64,000 nt of DNA from Cryptomeria japonica (lineage: Eukaryota > Streptophyta > Pinopsida > Cupressales > Cupressaceae): assembly GCF_030272615.1 (NCBI RefSeq), contig NC_081415.1:509737373-509801372 (forward strand), in the 5' to 3' direction. Positions 31,735 to 42,420 of this stretch are shown piece after piece. The stretch's first letter is position 1. Each line of letters begins with the position of its first letter. The position numbers and the translations under genes were made by a program. The notes below the pieces were generated by a model. The model made no database searches. It saw nothing but the letters and a program-made list of their open reading frames with translations, and had not been told where the DNA came from.

Positions 31735-32065
31735 TCTGGCAGGCGGAGGTGGCCAGTGAGCGGCGCTCCGGTGGCTCCCTGGTGGTTGGGCGGCGGTGTC
31801 CGGGCGAGGACCGTGCTGAGCGGTGGTTGGTGGCGGTGGCGGGCCGTGGTTGCCGGGCAGTGGCTTTTGGCGGCGGGTCAAGGTGTCGGTGGGAAGCAAC
31901 AGGGATGGCCGGAGCGGTGGCCGGAGCAGCGGCGGGGGCCGGGGACTAGCAGGCGCCAGGGAGACGCGGCAGCCGACGGTGCAGCGGCGGTGGCGGGGGC
32001 CGCAGGGAGGCCGGTGCTGGCGGGGGCCAGACTGTTAGACCATCGACGGTACGAAACCTGCCCCT
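31735..32065. other. GC-rich noncoding patch
   Basis: About 330 bp dominated by GGCGG, GGTGG and CCGG words, starkly different from the AT-rich surroundings. Overlapping frames on both strands are open here only because stops are rare at this composition; none shows a domain. It lies in the 5' leader of the element on the minus strand and could be captured DNA or a structured leader. Confidence 0.6.
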
Positions 32066-32448
32066 GACGCCTTTTGCAATATTTTTATTTATTTTTTATT
32101 TTTTTACAGTTTTTTAAAAAAATCAAAAAATCAGCCTACATGTCATAAAAAGGCTTTTTACTTTCTTTGAATTTTTTTCTCGATTTGCGTGCCAGGGCCG
32201 TACGGCCAGGATCTGAGAAAAAAAAACTCCCAGAGGCTCAAAAACCAAAATAGGTCAAATTTTATATGACCATAGGGGTTTTTCGGCCTTCTGAGCACGA
32301 CGGTGAGGTCCGTTTAGGCCCAAAGTGCTCAGAAAAAAAAGGCGAATCCCTAAGTACATAAAAATATTTCTGAAACCCCAAATCTGCTCCCAATGCAGAA
32401 ATTCTCAAAACAAGAACAAATAGCTATATATCTGAAGCTTTGATACCA

Positions 32449-32822
32449 TGTTGGAGTTGAGAAAATACAACACCATAGGAGCCCAAATGATCTCTGCAAG
32501 CTGAAAAACCTGTTACAAGGAGAAGCAAGGAAACAAATCACAGAAGAAAGAAATACACAGAAAATATGCTCAAAAAGAGAGAGCTCAATATTCAGAAGAT
32601 GTGTAATGTAAAAAACCCTGTTCTTACAATGAAAATAATGAACTCAACCTTAATAGGTCAAGAAACCCTAAAAGGGAAAACCTAGGTTTGCACATAATAA
32701 TTAATAAAAGAATTAATTATTATGCACCTAAAGTTAGCTTAAGTGTAAAAGAGATAAAGGGAACTTAAATAATTAAACAAATATTGTTTAATTAATCAAG
32801 TAAATACCCGAATACTCTAACA
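32449..32822 (-). repeat. 5' LTR of the 30144-32822 element
   Basis: 374 bp, adjacent to the primer-binding site at 32436-32448. It aligns with 30144-30507. Confidence 0.85.
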
Positions 32823-34105
32823 ATATCAACTAAACCACGCAAGCGAATGCCCAAGATTTAATGTGGGAACCCAATTTGGGAAAACCATGGTGAGAAATGC
32901 TGCTAGGATCTACTGTCCTAATTCAGCCTCACAGTTAAATCACTTACAATCTTTTGAGCACCAACTCAAGAAACGTAGAGCACCAATTCCATGTCCTTAG
33001 GCACCAACTCTAAGGATGTTTTCCTTACGATTGATTTCAACCAAAATAACAACCTTTACAACCTTTGATATAATGCAAGTAAAACAAGACAGTATCACTT
33101 TTCAGCAGTGGTAGTTGATCCAATCGTAACAACCTTCACGACTTCTGTGTTTAGCACCAAACTTCAGTGAACCTATTAAAACAACCGCAGAACAACCATG
33201 AAAGCATATCACTGTCAACACTGATTTTCAATATGTGAAAGCTGTACCCAAACAATTTCCAGTACTTCTATTAACTCTCAGATCTACAATTCAATATAAC
33301 ATCACCAAGGAAAGTAGTGATCTTTTACTTCAACATTTCTACTATGGATGACACAATGAATGCTTTTCACCCTTGTTATTTTTAGTGACAAAACATGTCA
33401 GTCCATGTTCAGAAATAATTCTCCATTACTGAAAATATCTCTGTCCTCTAATGTATTTCAGAATCAACTCTTTGTTGCTCCAAAAAAACATAACACACAA
33501 CATATATATGTTATTTTCTTTCTCAACTAGTTGTCACCTCCCTTTGCCTCAAATATGTTGTTATGAAAATACCAATCACAAAAGAAAGATCACAGTTATA
33601 CCTGAATGTGTGAACAAAGCATGACTAATGAGATCTCATTCGAACTTTCTTTTTCACACGTATTGTCAACAACCCTTCATTTTTATTGCAGGGATCTTCA
33701 AACAAGCAACAGGTGAATATGGTTTTACTTATCTTGCTTGAGAAACATTGAATCTCATACCCATTTCCAGATTTCACATTAACTTGTGTACACTTATCAA
33801 ACACTAATCTTTAGCAAACAGCAAGGTTTATAGTCAAATTTCACATTGCACGAGAATACTCTTCACAACACTATTGAATGTCAATGACTTGTTATTAAAT
33901 AGATTCCTGCTTCAGATATACGGTTGAGAGGTAGTTTCATATGGTTGAGAGGTTGTTGAAACTACTTTTATTCAACCCTTAACTAATAACTAATACTTCC
34001 GATTTATGAATGAAAAGAAATGTTAATGATTAGTTCATCTGGCCGTACCATAACCAATAGAAACTATCTCACAAAATAAATATTTTTGTAACATTGTGAG
34101 AGCAA

Positions 34106-36152
34106 CAAAATGTTTTCCCTGTAGGGTGTCAGGTTAAGACATTGCATAAATGACATAAGTACACAGAATATATGGAACTCACAAGTGTTCTATTGATTCA
34201 TAATAAGCCAGTACATATAATGATAGCAATATGTTCGACTACAATTACATCCCAAAGACTGGAAACTCATACAATATAAAAGAGTTTGGTCAGTTACCCG
34301 GTGCCGACTGCCGACAACCGACGGGTTAACTCGCGACGCTAACACAATTTACCTTAATGCTTAATTACTTGACAACATCATCCCCCCCAAAAAGAAATGT
34401 CGTCTCTGGACGACATACAACCAAAATGGGAATGATGTACAAGTAAAATTGAAACCCAAAACAACAAATCATTGGGGAGGGCAAGAGGGCATCCCTGAAG
34501 AAGGAGGCGCTGATGTTGAAGCCAATTGTGCCCGTAACCGCATCACTTGATCAGTGCGATAAGCAAGGTCCCGCTCGGCCACCAACTGGTGCTCCCGTGA
34601 CCGCTTCACCCTGAATACAACCTCCATGAGCTCCTTTTGCTTTGCCTCCAATTCTGCCGCAAGGCTGGTAACGCGGGTTTTCGCTGTGGTCCTCATCTCT
34701 GACTTAGCTGCTAGGGCTACTCTCACAGAGCTCAATTCTCTCTGCACCGTGTCCAGAACCTCCTCCGCACGGTCGGCTCGGGCCTGCTGCTGGGCCAACT
34801 CCGTCTCCAACGATGGGATGCAAGCAGCCAGCTGCGTAGCTCTATCTGCCTGGATCTGAGCCTCCCGGAGTCGGTAATAGCCATCCCGCACAGCCTGCTC
34901 AATCTGTCTCACCAAAGTCTGCACTCGACTCTCTCCGACCACCTCCGGAAATTGCCACTCTGCTCTCATCTCAGGTAGGTCTATGGTTGGCCATCCCCGT
35001 GCCTCAAAGCACCTCTGGAATGCCTCTCCTACCCCCATAGTAGCAAACTCATGTAGGCTCTCCAAGGCTGGCTGAACAATGGATTCCTCAACTGTGGAGG
35101 CTACCAACCGCTGTACTGCCCCCTCCATCTTAGCCAAAAATTGTGCTACGGCAGTAGGCTGGGTCCTCCCTACACCTTCGTCCTGAAGGCCCATCCGTGA
35201 AGGTATCTCCTCCTTGCCACTAGTGGGCAAAACCAGCTCTGCAGGATGCTCCACCAACTCGACTACCTCTACTTGCGTAGGATGCTCCCCCAAATCAACT
35301 ACCTCAGCCTGTGTAGGATGGCGAGGTGTAGTAGGTGGTGGTCCTACCAGAACTATGGGTGTGGTGGCATATCGGTCCAACCATGTGTCTGTGTCCTCCA
35401 TTGCTTCCCCACTGTCCTTTGCCTACCCCATGCCTTCCATCCCTATTTCTTGGTCTGTGACAGGTGAGCGCACTGGAATACAAGGAGTGGTGGTCACTGC
35501 AAGTGTCTGCATTATAGGACAAGGATGCCTCTGCTCGAATGCTAGAATGGCCACCCCAGGGAGGACTCCCGTCGTCACCCCAGACAAGGGCTACTTTGAT
35601 CTCAATGTCGGCTGGGGTTAGGGCTATTTCCCACCATTGTCTGCACGTATTGCCAGCTAGTCCCTCAAATGTCACAGTGTCCGGCGTGGCTTTGTGCATG
35701 CATGCAACCTGCACCACGGCCTTCCCCCGGCTCACATCGTATCGATCACCCATCGAATCCTTTCTGTGTTGTCCTCTCTGAGTTTCCTGTTGCCTCCTTT
35801 GCCAATCTAATTTCTTCAACTTTCTAGTTGCCTGCTCCATCAACTGAATTTTGTTTCTTGGGGTATGCGTATAGCCAATTCCATTATGGTGGTGTGGTAT
35901 GGTGGTACGACTGCCTTAGTGTGTACGGCGTGGCAAGATTTGACCTCTTTCCCTGATGCAATGGTGTATGGAATATGGGCTTGTAGATCAAAACATCGTC
36001 AATTCAAAACCCTACGGACTTTTCTCTTTCCCATGGATTAATTCGCCATCGTTCGATTCCCTTTTTTTTCCTATACCAATGAATCGTACGGTCTTTTTTA
36101 TACACCAATGGACACAATTTACCTTAATGCTTAATTACCCGACAACACAAAT
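34106..36152 (-). mobile_element. Gypsy derivative 2, large internal deletion
   Basis: The left (3') LTR is 34111-34377 (267 bp, TG..CA). The right side keeps only about 37 bp of the 5' LTR (36111-36147), matching the terminal ACAATTTACCTTAATGCTTAA segment of the left LTR. Flanks CAAAA and CAAAT form a near-perfect duplication. The polypurine complement CCCCCCCAAAAAGAAA follows the left LTR. All of gag, pol and most of the 5' LTR are missing; only the accessory ORF remains. Confidence 0.78.
34469..35843 (-). pseudogene. Gypsy accessory ORF (copy 2), middle deleted
   Basis: Minus strand. The N-terminal frame (35843-35304) has a basic start, D-T-V-T-F-E-G-L then C-R-Q-W-W, as in copy 1. It then leaves frame where the helical domain should be. 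A 310-codon ORF (35401-34469) resumes with D-T-W-L-D-R-Y, an acidic/Pro-rich region with a repeated H-P-T-Q-[AV]-E-V-V motif, F-E-A-R-G-W-P-T, and a coiled coil (~195-290) ending S-G-M-P-S-C-P-P-Q. The 310-codon segment is still fully open, which is notable in a deleted element. Overlap and change of frame show the two halves were joined by a deletion. Function unknown; possibly DNA- or capsid-associated by analogy only. Confidence 0.68.
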
Positions 36153-38707
36153 GCCATTGTCTCCATGCCTTAAATACAACTGATGAGAAACAAGCTGAGG
36201 CCATCAGAAATGCAGATCTACCTGCTGTACAAAGCCATGAAGCATCTGAACTATCATTCATTCTGTATGCATATAAGCAGATTTAATGGTACAATAATTT
36301 ATTTGTATGTTTTCTTCTATTTTATATGCATTTCACTTTGCAACATCTGTATAAATCTGGGCTATAATTTTGCAACATCTGTATAAATCTGGGCTATATT
36401 GACAATTGTTACTCTGTTTTTTCTGGATCATGTACTAGACCCAACACAAAAGTAGAGTTTCAACAACTTTACAAATCTGAAACATAAAACTAGAAATCTG
36501 TACTTGACATCAATGACAAACACGCCAACAAAACCCACATTCGAGGAGAGAGAAATTAACAATCCGGCATCCATGTGAGGAAGGGTAGCTCAAGTATCGT
36601 CAACTTGGAGCACCTTTCAAATAGGAGGCAATAACTAAGGTAAGAAAGACTACAATTGAGGTCACACATTTTTCACTTTGACCCACCTAAGGACTGAGAA
36701 GGTCGTGACTTCTTCATTTAGGACATTTTGGGACCATGGAATTGTCCTAAAAATGGAATTGCCTACATTCCAAAACTGTTCAGTAAGGGCTCTCTCCTGC
36801 ATGAAGTGATTGTTAAAGAAGACAATGAATAAACCTTTTTGCACCATTTTGTAAAAAGAAACATGTAACCCTAGCTTTTTTTCCCATACATTATAAATCT
36901 AAACATCCAAAAATTTCCTCTTTGGAATCTTACTAATATCAAGAGCCATAATAAATTAGCCACATTTTTAAGTCTAGTTTCTTCCTTATTCAAAGCACAC
37001 ACCATATCTTCATTGGGTTCGACAAGTAGACCACAATCGAGCTCTCCATGTTTGATTGCTTACACCTCAAAGCTTGTAGAAGCTAAAATCTTCTTGACCT
37101 CACAACCTGCGACTACTTTGAATGATTTCTTGTAGGCATCAAATCCAACCAATGTATCAAGCTCCTTCGGCTCCTTGGGTGACTCCCTTGAGGGTTCATT
37201 GCCTTAGAGCATTAAATGCGAAGTGACAGGCACTCAAGTGGTCGGGAGGACTATTATCAATCCAAAAAATATTAAACAAAACACAAAAAGGGAAATCGTA
37301 AAGCAAGAAAGCAAATTCAAAATAATGAGCAAACCACCAAAGTAGCCTATCCCAAAAGACCACCCAAGGGAACAAGAATTGGTCCTCAAGGGAACAAAGG
37401 GCACAAGGAATTATCAAGAGGCCAGAGTAAGGGCATAGCAGGTCAGCAATGGAAGATAAGTATTCATCTCCTAGCTAAACTATAGAGCTCTCTATAGCCT
37501 CCCTTTTTGTGGTTTTTCATCATGTCCCCTTTTCAAAACTAAAAGAAATAATAATATCTCTATTTGCGCCAATCACTTTATTTTCAAATGGGCAAAATTA
37601 AATGTTATTATAGGTCCTTTGTGAGGTATTCAAGGATAAAAACCCTTGTTGGAGATGTAGAAGATGAAAACCTCCTTTTGGTTTTCCATAATTGGATTTG
37701 GAGATGAAAGCCTCTTATCCCTTGAGGTGATTCTACTCAAGGATCACATTTGAGCTTTATAATTGTGGTTGTTCAATTCATTTTTGCAAGAAAATGTATC
37801 ACATCATCAAATTAATATTTTTGGTGAAGTTTTCAAGATTACATGTTGCTGCTATAGTATTGCTACATCGTCGTAAAGATTTCAGCTTGTGTAGGTTTGG
37901 ATTTATTTATACTTGCGAGCAAATCAAGCAATAAATATTTTATTGGCTGATTTGGAGGCATTTTCAGATAATTTGCAGATCTAGTAAGTGTAATTATGAG
38001 GCTTTGTTGCTGCTGTTGCATACATCATTGCTGATTACATTGGTTTTCATTAATAAAAATCAGATATGGAGTTTCTATTTTTTTTGTTGCTGTCCTAATT
38101 TATCCAGCAACTCTTTATCCAATACTGGATACATATTTGGTTAATTTTAGTGTATAAGGGTTTCATATAGATATTGATGAATGATAACATCACTGTCCAT
38201 AACAAAAGTCATAAAGCAGCAGTCATATTTGATATATTTGACACATACAATTTAGTTCTTTTTATGTTACATTTGAGGATGTATAGCAGCATTATGAGCA
38301 TTTGAATTTGTTTTTTGGAAGTGTAAGTTTGATTCACAAGGGTTTGCAATGTTGGATTATTGCTAATCAGCTAAGATTTGGCATTTGCATCGGTCACTTG
38401 ATCATTTTTTGAGTTTTCACAAGTCTGATAAATCATACGTGTCCTAGAGTTGTCTGATTGGGGACATTATAGGTTGTCAATATAGGGATCCTAATCTTTC
38501 TTATTTCAACCCTTGAGTTGGTTGATGTTGGCTGGCTATCTCTTTCATCAACTGAAATGCCAAATAGATGTATTCTTCCATAATATGAAATTGTTTATTT
38601 GCTTCTGTCCATAAATTATATCAATAACCTTGTGCTTTCTTTGCTTTATGATGGTGTGAAATTTCAGCCAGTAACTCTATAGTTTTACTCGTCTGTCTGA
38701 AAATCAG
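36153..38707. other. Intron DNA without recognised elements
   Basis: About 2.5 kb of AT-rich sequence with only short chance ORFs. A repeated TTTGCAACATCTGTATAAATCTGGGCTATA segment occurs twice in tandem near 36338-36400. The 3' end provides the acceptor of exon 3. Confidence 0.4.
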
Positions 38708-38780
38708 ATCTTTCCCACATGCTGCTTTGCTTCGATGTCATAGGCCTCCAAGGCTTGACAATTTCAGTCTGCTTTTCGAG
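38708..38780 (+). CDS. DIS3-like exoribonuclease, internal exon 3 of 4 seen
   Basis: A 73-nt exon after AAAATCAG (ending 38707) and before a GTATCA donor (38781). Its first base completes the Glu codon left by 5315-5379, and the frame reads S-F-P-H-A-A-L-L-R-C-H-R-P-P-R, the conserved F-P-x-x-A-L-L-R-x-H-x-P-P motif of DIS3-type nucleases, then D-N-F-S-L-L-F-E. It ends in phase 0. The first 65 + 73 nt together give exactly 46 codons, a consistency that would be unlikely by chance. Confidence 0.8.
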
Positions 38781-38892
38781 GTATCAAATTAGAATAATTT
38801 TTACTAGTTGTACCCCATTACATAAATGAAAAATAATTAGTTTCACAAGGAACTTTCTAGCTTCGTCCTCACAAATTTCATTTTGCTTGCAG

Positions 38893-38937
38893 TTATGTGA
38901 GGCACGAGGATATAAATTGGATGCCTCAAGCAACAAG
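38893..38937 (+). CDS. DIS3-like exoribonuclease, internal exon 4 of 4 seen
   Basis: A 45-nt exon after TTTGCTTGCAG and before a GTAAATTG donor. It encodes L-C-E-A-R-G-Y-K-L-D-A-S-S-N-K, matching the segment that follows the A-L-L-R motif in DIS3/DIS3-like proteins. It is only 112 bp from exon 3, in contrast to the 33-kb intron before exon 3. The next expected segment (A-D-S-L-like, then the Y-T-H-F-T-S-P-I-R-R-Y region) was searched for by eye to the window end and not found, so it probably lies further downstream. Confidence 0.78.
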
Positions 38938-39595
38938 GTAAATTGAGTGATCGCTATCTGATTCTCCATGCTGCTACATATTGAAATTAATAGTGTGACA
39001 GAATGCTGGCTGTAGAAATGCTGACTTGAGTTTCATTTATTGAAATTTATATTTAAAAGTCTTTGAATGATCACATCTTACCCAACTATTGAAAAACCCC
39101 TATCCACAATACACACTAACATACAAATTCCAAAACATAAATCAAACTTCTAAGATATAAAATTTTTGGAAGTTACACTAAATGGAAACAAAAGCAACAG
39201 GTATTTGCATCCACTAAATGATATCCAAAGGACTACAAACTGCTCACTTCACAAGCTTTCCCATATAACTCTAGACCAACTAGTTACAATCCCAACTGAA
39301 ATCCTTTTGAATGCACTAACAATCAAGGTTGTCTTGTTAAAATACTAAGTCCTAATTTTGTTAGTTTAGTGTTAGGCATTTTTTAATTTTACTAGATCTA
39401 ATCCAAAACTACCTTTTTTGTATTGAATTAAGGTTAGCGTTTTTTTGAAATTTAGTATTCAATAACCCTAACCTTAAACTTTATTATTAGAGTTAAGGTT
39501 AGGGTTTTATAAACTTTTACTAACTCAATCAAGGACTTTTTAAAACTAAGTTTAAATTTAGAGTTGAGCTTTTGTTTTTTCTTTTATTTGGCGGG
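38938..39595. other. Start of a long intron, with a telomere-like inverted repeat
   Basis: Noncoding DNA after exon 4. At 39464-39506 a 14-bp perfect inverted repeat, AACCCTAACCTTAA and TTAAGGTTAGGGTT, is separated by 15 bp. The arms contain telomere-like CCCTAA words. Confidence 0.55.
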
Positions 39596-39600
39596 TGGGG

Positions 39601-39873
39601 TGTTTGCCCTCTCGGGTGAATAACTTAAAGTACACAGATAAAGCACGTAATGCATAATAATAATGCCATAGATATCAGGTCAAATATAAGAGATGTTATT
39701 CCATTCATAATCCTCTGTCACAAGTTACATTCAGAAGTATATAAAGATATCGAGGGGGTGTGAGCGCCAACCGCTGCGCCGCAACTGCCACCCCTTGGTT
39801 ACCACTAACCAAGACAATTACAACTTACAACTTAATTAACTAGTATTATTTGTTTACAATATTGCGGCTAACA
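39601..39873 (-). repeat. 3' LTR of gypsy 3
   Basis: 273 bp, TGTTTGCCCTC to GGCTAACA, with TATA-like TATATAAAGA near 39739. Its partner is 47263-47535. Confidence 0.9.
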
Positions 39874-39877
39874 TCAT

Positions 39878-39894
39878 CCCCCCCCCAAAAAAGG
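39878..39894 (-). other. Polypurine tract of gypsy 3
   Basis: On the minus strand this reads CCTTTTTTGGGGGGGGG, four bases before the LTR. The same motif precedes the LTRs of gypsy derivatives 1 and 2. Confidence 0.75.
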
Positions 39895-39940
39895 TCGTCT
39901 CCGGTCGACAAAACAATATGGAAGGATTACAACATAAAAC

Positions 39941-41640
39941 TCAGGACTGAGGAGGGGGTGGAGGAAGCGTCCTTGGTGGAGAAGGGGCAGCGCTCAGGCG
40001 AGCGCGTAACTTGTAGACCTGGTCAGTCCGCAACTTGAGGTACCGCTACGCCACCATCTGGCGTTCCATCGCTGTTTTCACCATCAATGCGGTCTCCAAA
40101 ACTTCCTTATCTTTCTGATCCACCTGCTCCAAAGCGCTACTCGGTTCTCCAACATTGTCTTGTCTTCTTGCACTTCCTCCAACCGTGCCAACAAGGCACC
40201 CCTAGTCGTCCTCTCTCCGGTTAACATTGTTTCCAAGGCAGCTCGTTCTGCATCCCATGCGGCCGCCACTCGGGCCAACTGCTCTCGGTGGAGTTCCTCC
40301 GTCTGTTGGAGCCTAGTAACCAACTCATCTCGGGCCAACACGGCCTCCCTGCGCTGGGTCTTTGTACAGTCGGCAATATATTGCGTCCTCTGCAACTCAT
40401 AGTAAGTTTCTCGGAACGACTACTCTATTTGCCTCAACAATGCCCCTTTGCTGGTTTCGCCAACTTGCTCCCGAAGGCCCCATTTCTCCAACATCTGCAA
40501 GGTCTCTGTGGTAGGCCATCCACTAGACTCGAAGCACTGAGTAAAGTGGGTCCTGCACCTGTCCCTCATGAACTCAAGTAGCCGCGCCTACTCCTCGTCT
40601 GCCCGGGCCTCACCCTGAGACCGTACTGAGGCTACTACCCGTCTGGCTTCCACATCGATATCCGCCAAAAACTGCTCTAATTCCCTGTCGCCATCCCCTC
40701 TCGGAGATGCTACTATATCCTGCTCCTCCATAGCCTCGTGGGAAGTTTGAGGGAAACTCGGGGTGAACTCCTCTTGCGTAGGGCTCAACGTCAACTCGCA
40801 GATGGGTGAGTGATCCCTCGGTACACTCCTCGTAGGTTCTGGCGAACCATCTCTGACTAGGTCCACAATCTCGTGAGGTCTCTGCTCCTGCCTTGGAGAA
40901 AGAACTACTGTTCCAACGGGGGCCATTGGTGCCAACTTGAATCGGCTCAGCCATGCATTCATGTCCTGCTGAGAAGGGCGATCACTCCCTCTAGAAAGTT
41001 CCGGTGGTACAACCATCTCCCCAGCTGCTGTCCCTCCAACCTCTACTGCTGTCGTGGGATGACTCTCTTCCACCACCAGAGGCTCTACCAATGTCGCGGC
41101 CGCAAGTGGGGGGGCCATAATCACGGGTGTCCGGCCTTGCCCAAAACCAGGAACTAGCACTGCCATCACTACCGCACCTGGAGGAGGCAACATGGTACCT
41201 ACGGAAGTCGTTTGCTCATCCTGAGGCTGCACGGCCGCCGTTGATGTTGCCCCCATGTCAGTCTCTCCATACCTACCATTCTGAAACTAGTCTCCGTGGC
41301 AGAATCACTGGAGTCCTCTGCCTCCTCACTAGGGTCACTACTGCCAGACTCGGACTTTGTTGCCGATGCTGAAATCACTACCTTCCTCTTCCGTTTCATG
41401 CCAGAGTGGATATCTCCGCTTGGCACCATGGTGTTCAGGTGCATCCCCTAAAAATGGAGGGCTGTCCAGGGTGTACCTGACCTTGTGGTGCCAAGTACTG
41501 GTCCTGGTTCGGTGAGCCCCGAAGGCGTGCTGCATCCACAAAGAACCCGATAGCGTGGTAGGGCATATAGAAAGTCCTGTTGTGGAGAGTCATGAATTCC
41601 TCCATTTTGTCCACTAATATAGATGCACCACAGCTTCTTG
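39941..41640 (-). pseudogene. Gypsy accessory ORF (copy 3), N-terminal half lost
   Basis: It follows integrase directly on the minus strand. About 41620-41520 keeps the end of the helical domain (N-R-T-F-Y-M-P-Y-H-A-I, matching T-F-Y-M in copy 1). 41444-41199 has an M-K-R-K-R-K NLS-like cluster and an acidic serine-rich run. 41256-40588 (222 codons) has M-N-A-W-L-S-R-F-K-L-A-P and acidic/Pro-rich sequence. Near 40530 is S-S-G-W-P-T; 40395-40084 is a strong coiled coil; a P-P-P-P-Q-S tail stops at about 39941. The N-terminal C-R-x-W-W part is deleted, so integrase is fused near the middle of the helical domain. Function unknown. Confidence 0.7.
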
Positions 41641-42420
41641 CCTGTACATGAGTTGGAACAGAGTCTGGCCTGTGGTCACCTTGTAGGTTGTACGGTAGGC
41701 CCACAAGACCGAAGGTAACTTTTCTTCCTAGTCTTCTCCCTCGACACCGCATGACTTGTATATCACGCTCACAATAATCTTGTTGGTAGCCTCAACCTAC
41801 CCATTGGCTCGTGGGTAATAGGGGCTAGATAGAGAATGGAAAATCTTGAATTCTGTAGTAAGGAGTTTAATCACGCGATTCAGAAAATGTCCTCCTCTAT
41901 CGCTTTTCAATTGCATAGGGATCCCATACCGTGTAATAATTTGCTCGTAGATGAATCTTGCTGTACTTACGGCCGAGTTGTCCGGTAGGGCTCGCCCTTC
42001 AACCCAGTTGGTTAAATGCTCAGTAGCTACCACAATGTAGCGACACCTTCGAGTGCGGCTCACCTTGAGCAGGCCGATAAAATTCAGCCCCTAACGTTCG
42101 AATAATTCTTGAGCATGCGAAGGGTTGAGGGGCATGAAATCCCTTTTTAGCGGCCTCCCTGCTCTCTAGCAGGTATCACAACCTACTACCCATTCTTTCC
42201 CATCATTATACAATGTGGGCCACCAGAGGCCTGCTAGCAATACCTTCCTTGTCGTAGTGTCTGGTCCCATATGGCCTCCTGCGGGCCCCTCATGTGCTTC
42301 CCTCAAAATGCTTGGCACCTCTTCCTCCATCACACACCGATGTAACATTAGGCCCCATTTTATACAATAACCCATTAATCAGCTGGAATGTGCGGCTTCT
42401 CAACACGAGCTTTCTTTGCT
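41640..42420 (-). pseudogene. Integrase of gypsy 3
   Basis: Minus strand. The zinc-binding part (42375-42166) has H-E-G-P-A-G-G-H and C-D-T-C, the H-H-C-C layout. The core follows with G-L-N-F-I-G where the first catalytic Asp is normally expected (G-x-D-F), so that residue appears to be Asn. Next come V-A-T-E-H-L-T-N-W-V-E, K-S-D-R-G-G-H-F with the second Asp, and N-G-x-V-E-A-T-N-K with the Glu. The C-terminal part has W-A-Y-R-T-T-Y-K (about 41700). A frameshift near 42350 and in-frame stops near 42163, 42100, 41795 and 41710 interrupt it. It would integrate cDNA if intact; here it is dead. Confidence 0.82.

Larger units (their letters stand above)
30139..32827 (-). mobile_element. Non-autonomous LTR element with GC-rich core
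   Basis: LTRs at 30144-30507 (364 bp) and 32449-32822 (374 bp) are nearly identical and share ends TGTTGGAGTTGAG and ACTCTAACA. Flanks ATATT and ATATC form an imperfect 5-bp duplication. On the minus strand the primer-binding site TGGTATCAAAGCT (32436-32448) adjoins the right LTR, and a purine tract (complement of CCCCCCCATAAGC, 30508-30520) adjoins the left LTR. The 1.9-kb interior has no gag or pol. The right LTR carries about 10 extra bases (AAATATTGTT) near its end. Confidence 0.85.
30023..34105 (+). repeat. Possible copia LTR interrupted by the 30144 element
   Basis: The start TGTAGAACACAAGCTACTACTGAG and a following GATGGGGGGCTGAATC resemble beginnings of large copia LTRs. After the nested element, 32850-32910 has AATGTGGGAACCC and GGGAAAACCATGGTGAGAAA, a style of motif common in such LTRs. 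No partner LTR, duplication or coding sequence was found, so this is tentative and the right limit is arbitrary. Confidence 0.3.
5380..38707 (+). other. 33.3-kb transposon-filled intron of the DIS3-like gene
   Basis: The donor GTATGCC at 5380 and acceptor AAATCAG ending at 38707 delimit 33,328 bp. The flanking exons complete a split Glu codon and continue a recognisable RNB-family sequence. The intron holds at least a dozen transposon insertions, some nested four deep. Most LTR and LINE insertions are antisense to the gene; the copia element at 11888 and giant element A are sense. Very long introns of this kind are well known in conifer genes. Confidence 0.72.

Noticed and set aside
31749-32067. 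Overlapping Gly/Arg/Trp- and Pro-rich ORFs on both strands
   Set aside because: They are open only because the patch is GC-rich and stop-poor. No domain, codon preference or conserved frame was seen.
37196-37417. Trp/Phe-rich minus-strand ORF considered as a LINE or membrane protein remnant
   Set aside because: No reverse-transcriptase signature or other conserved motif could be aligned in any frame nearby.
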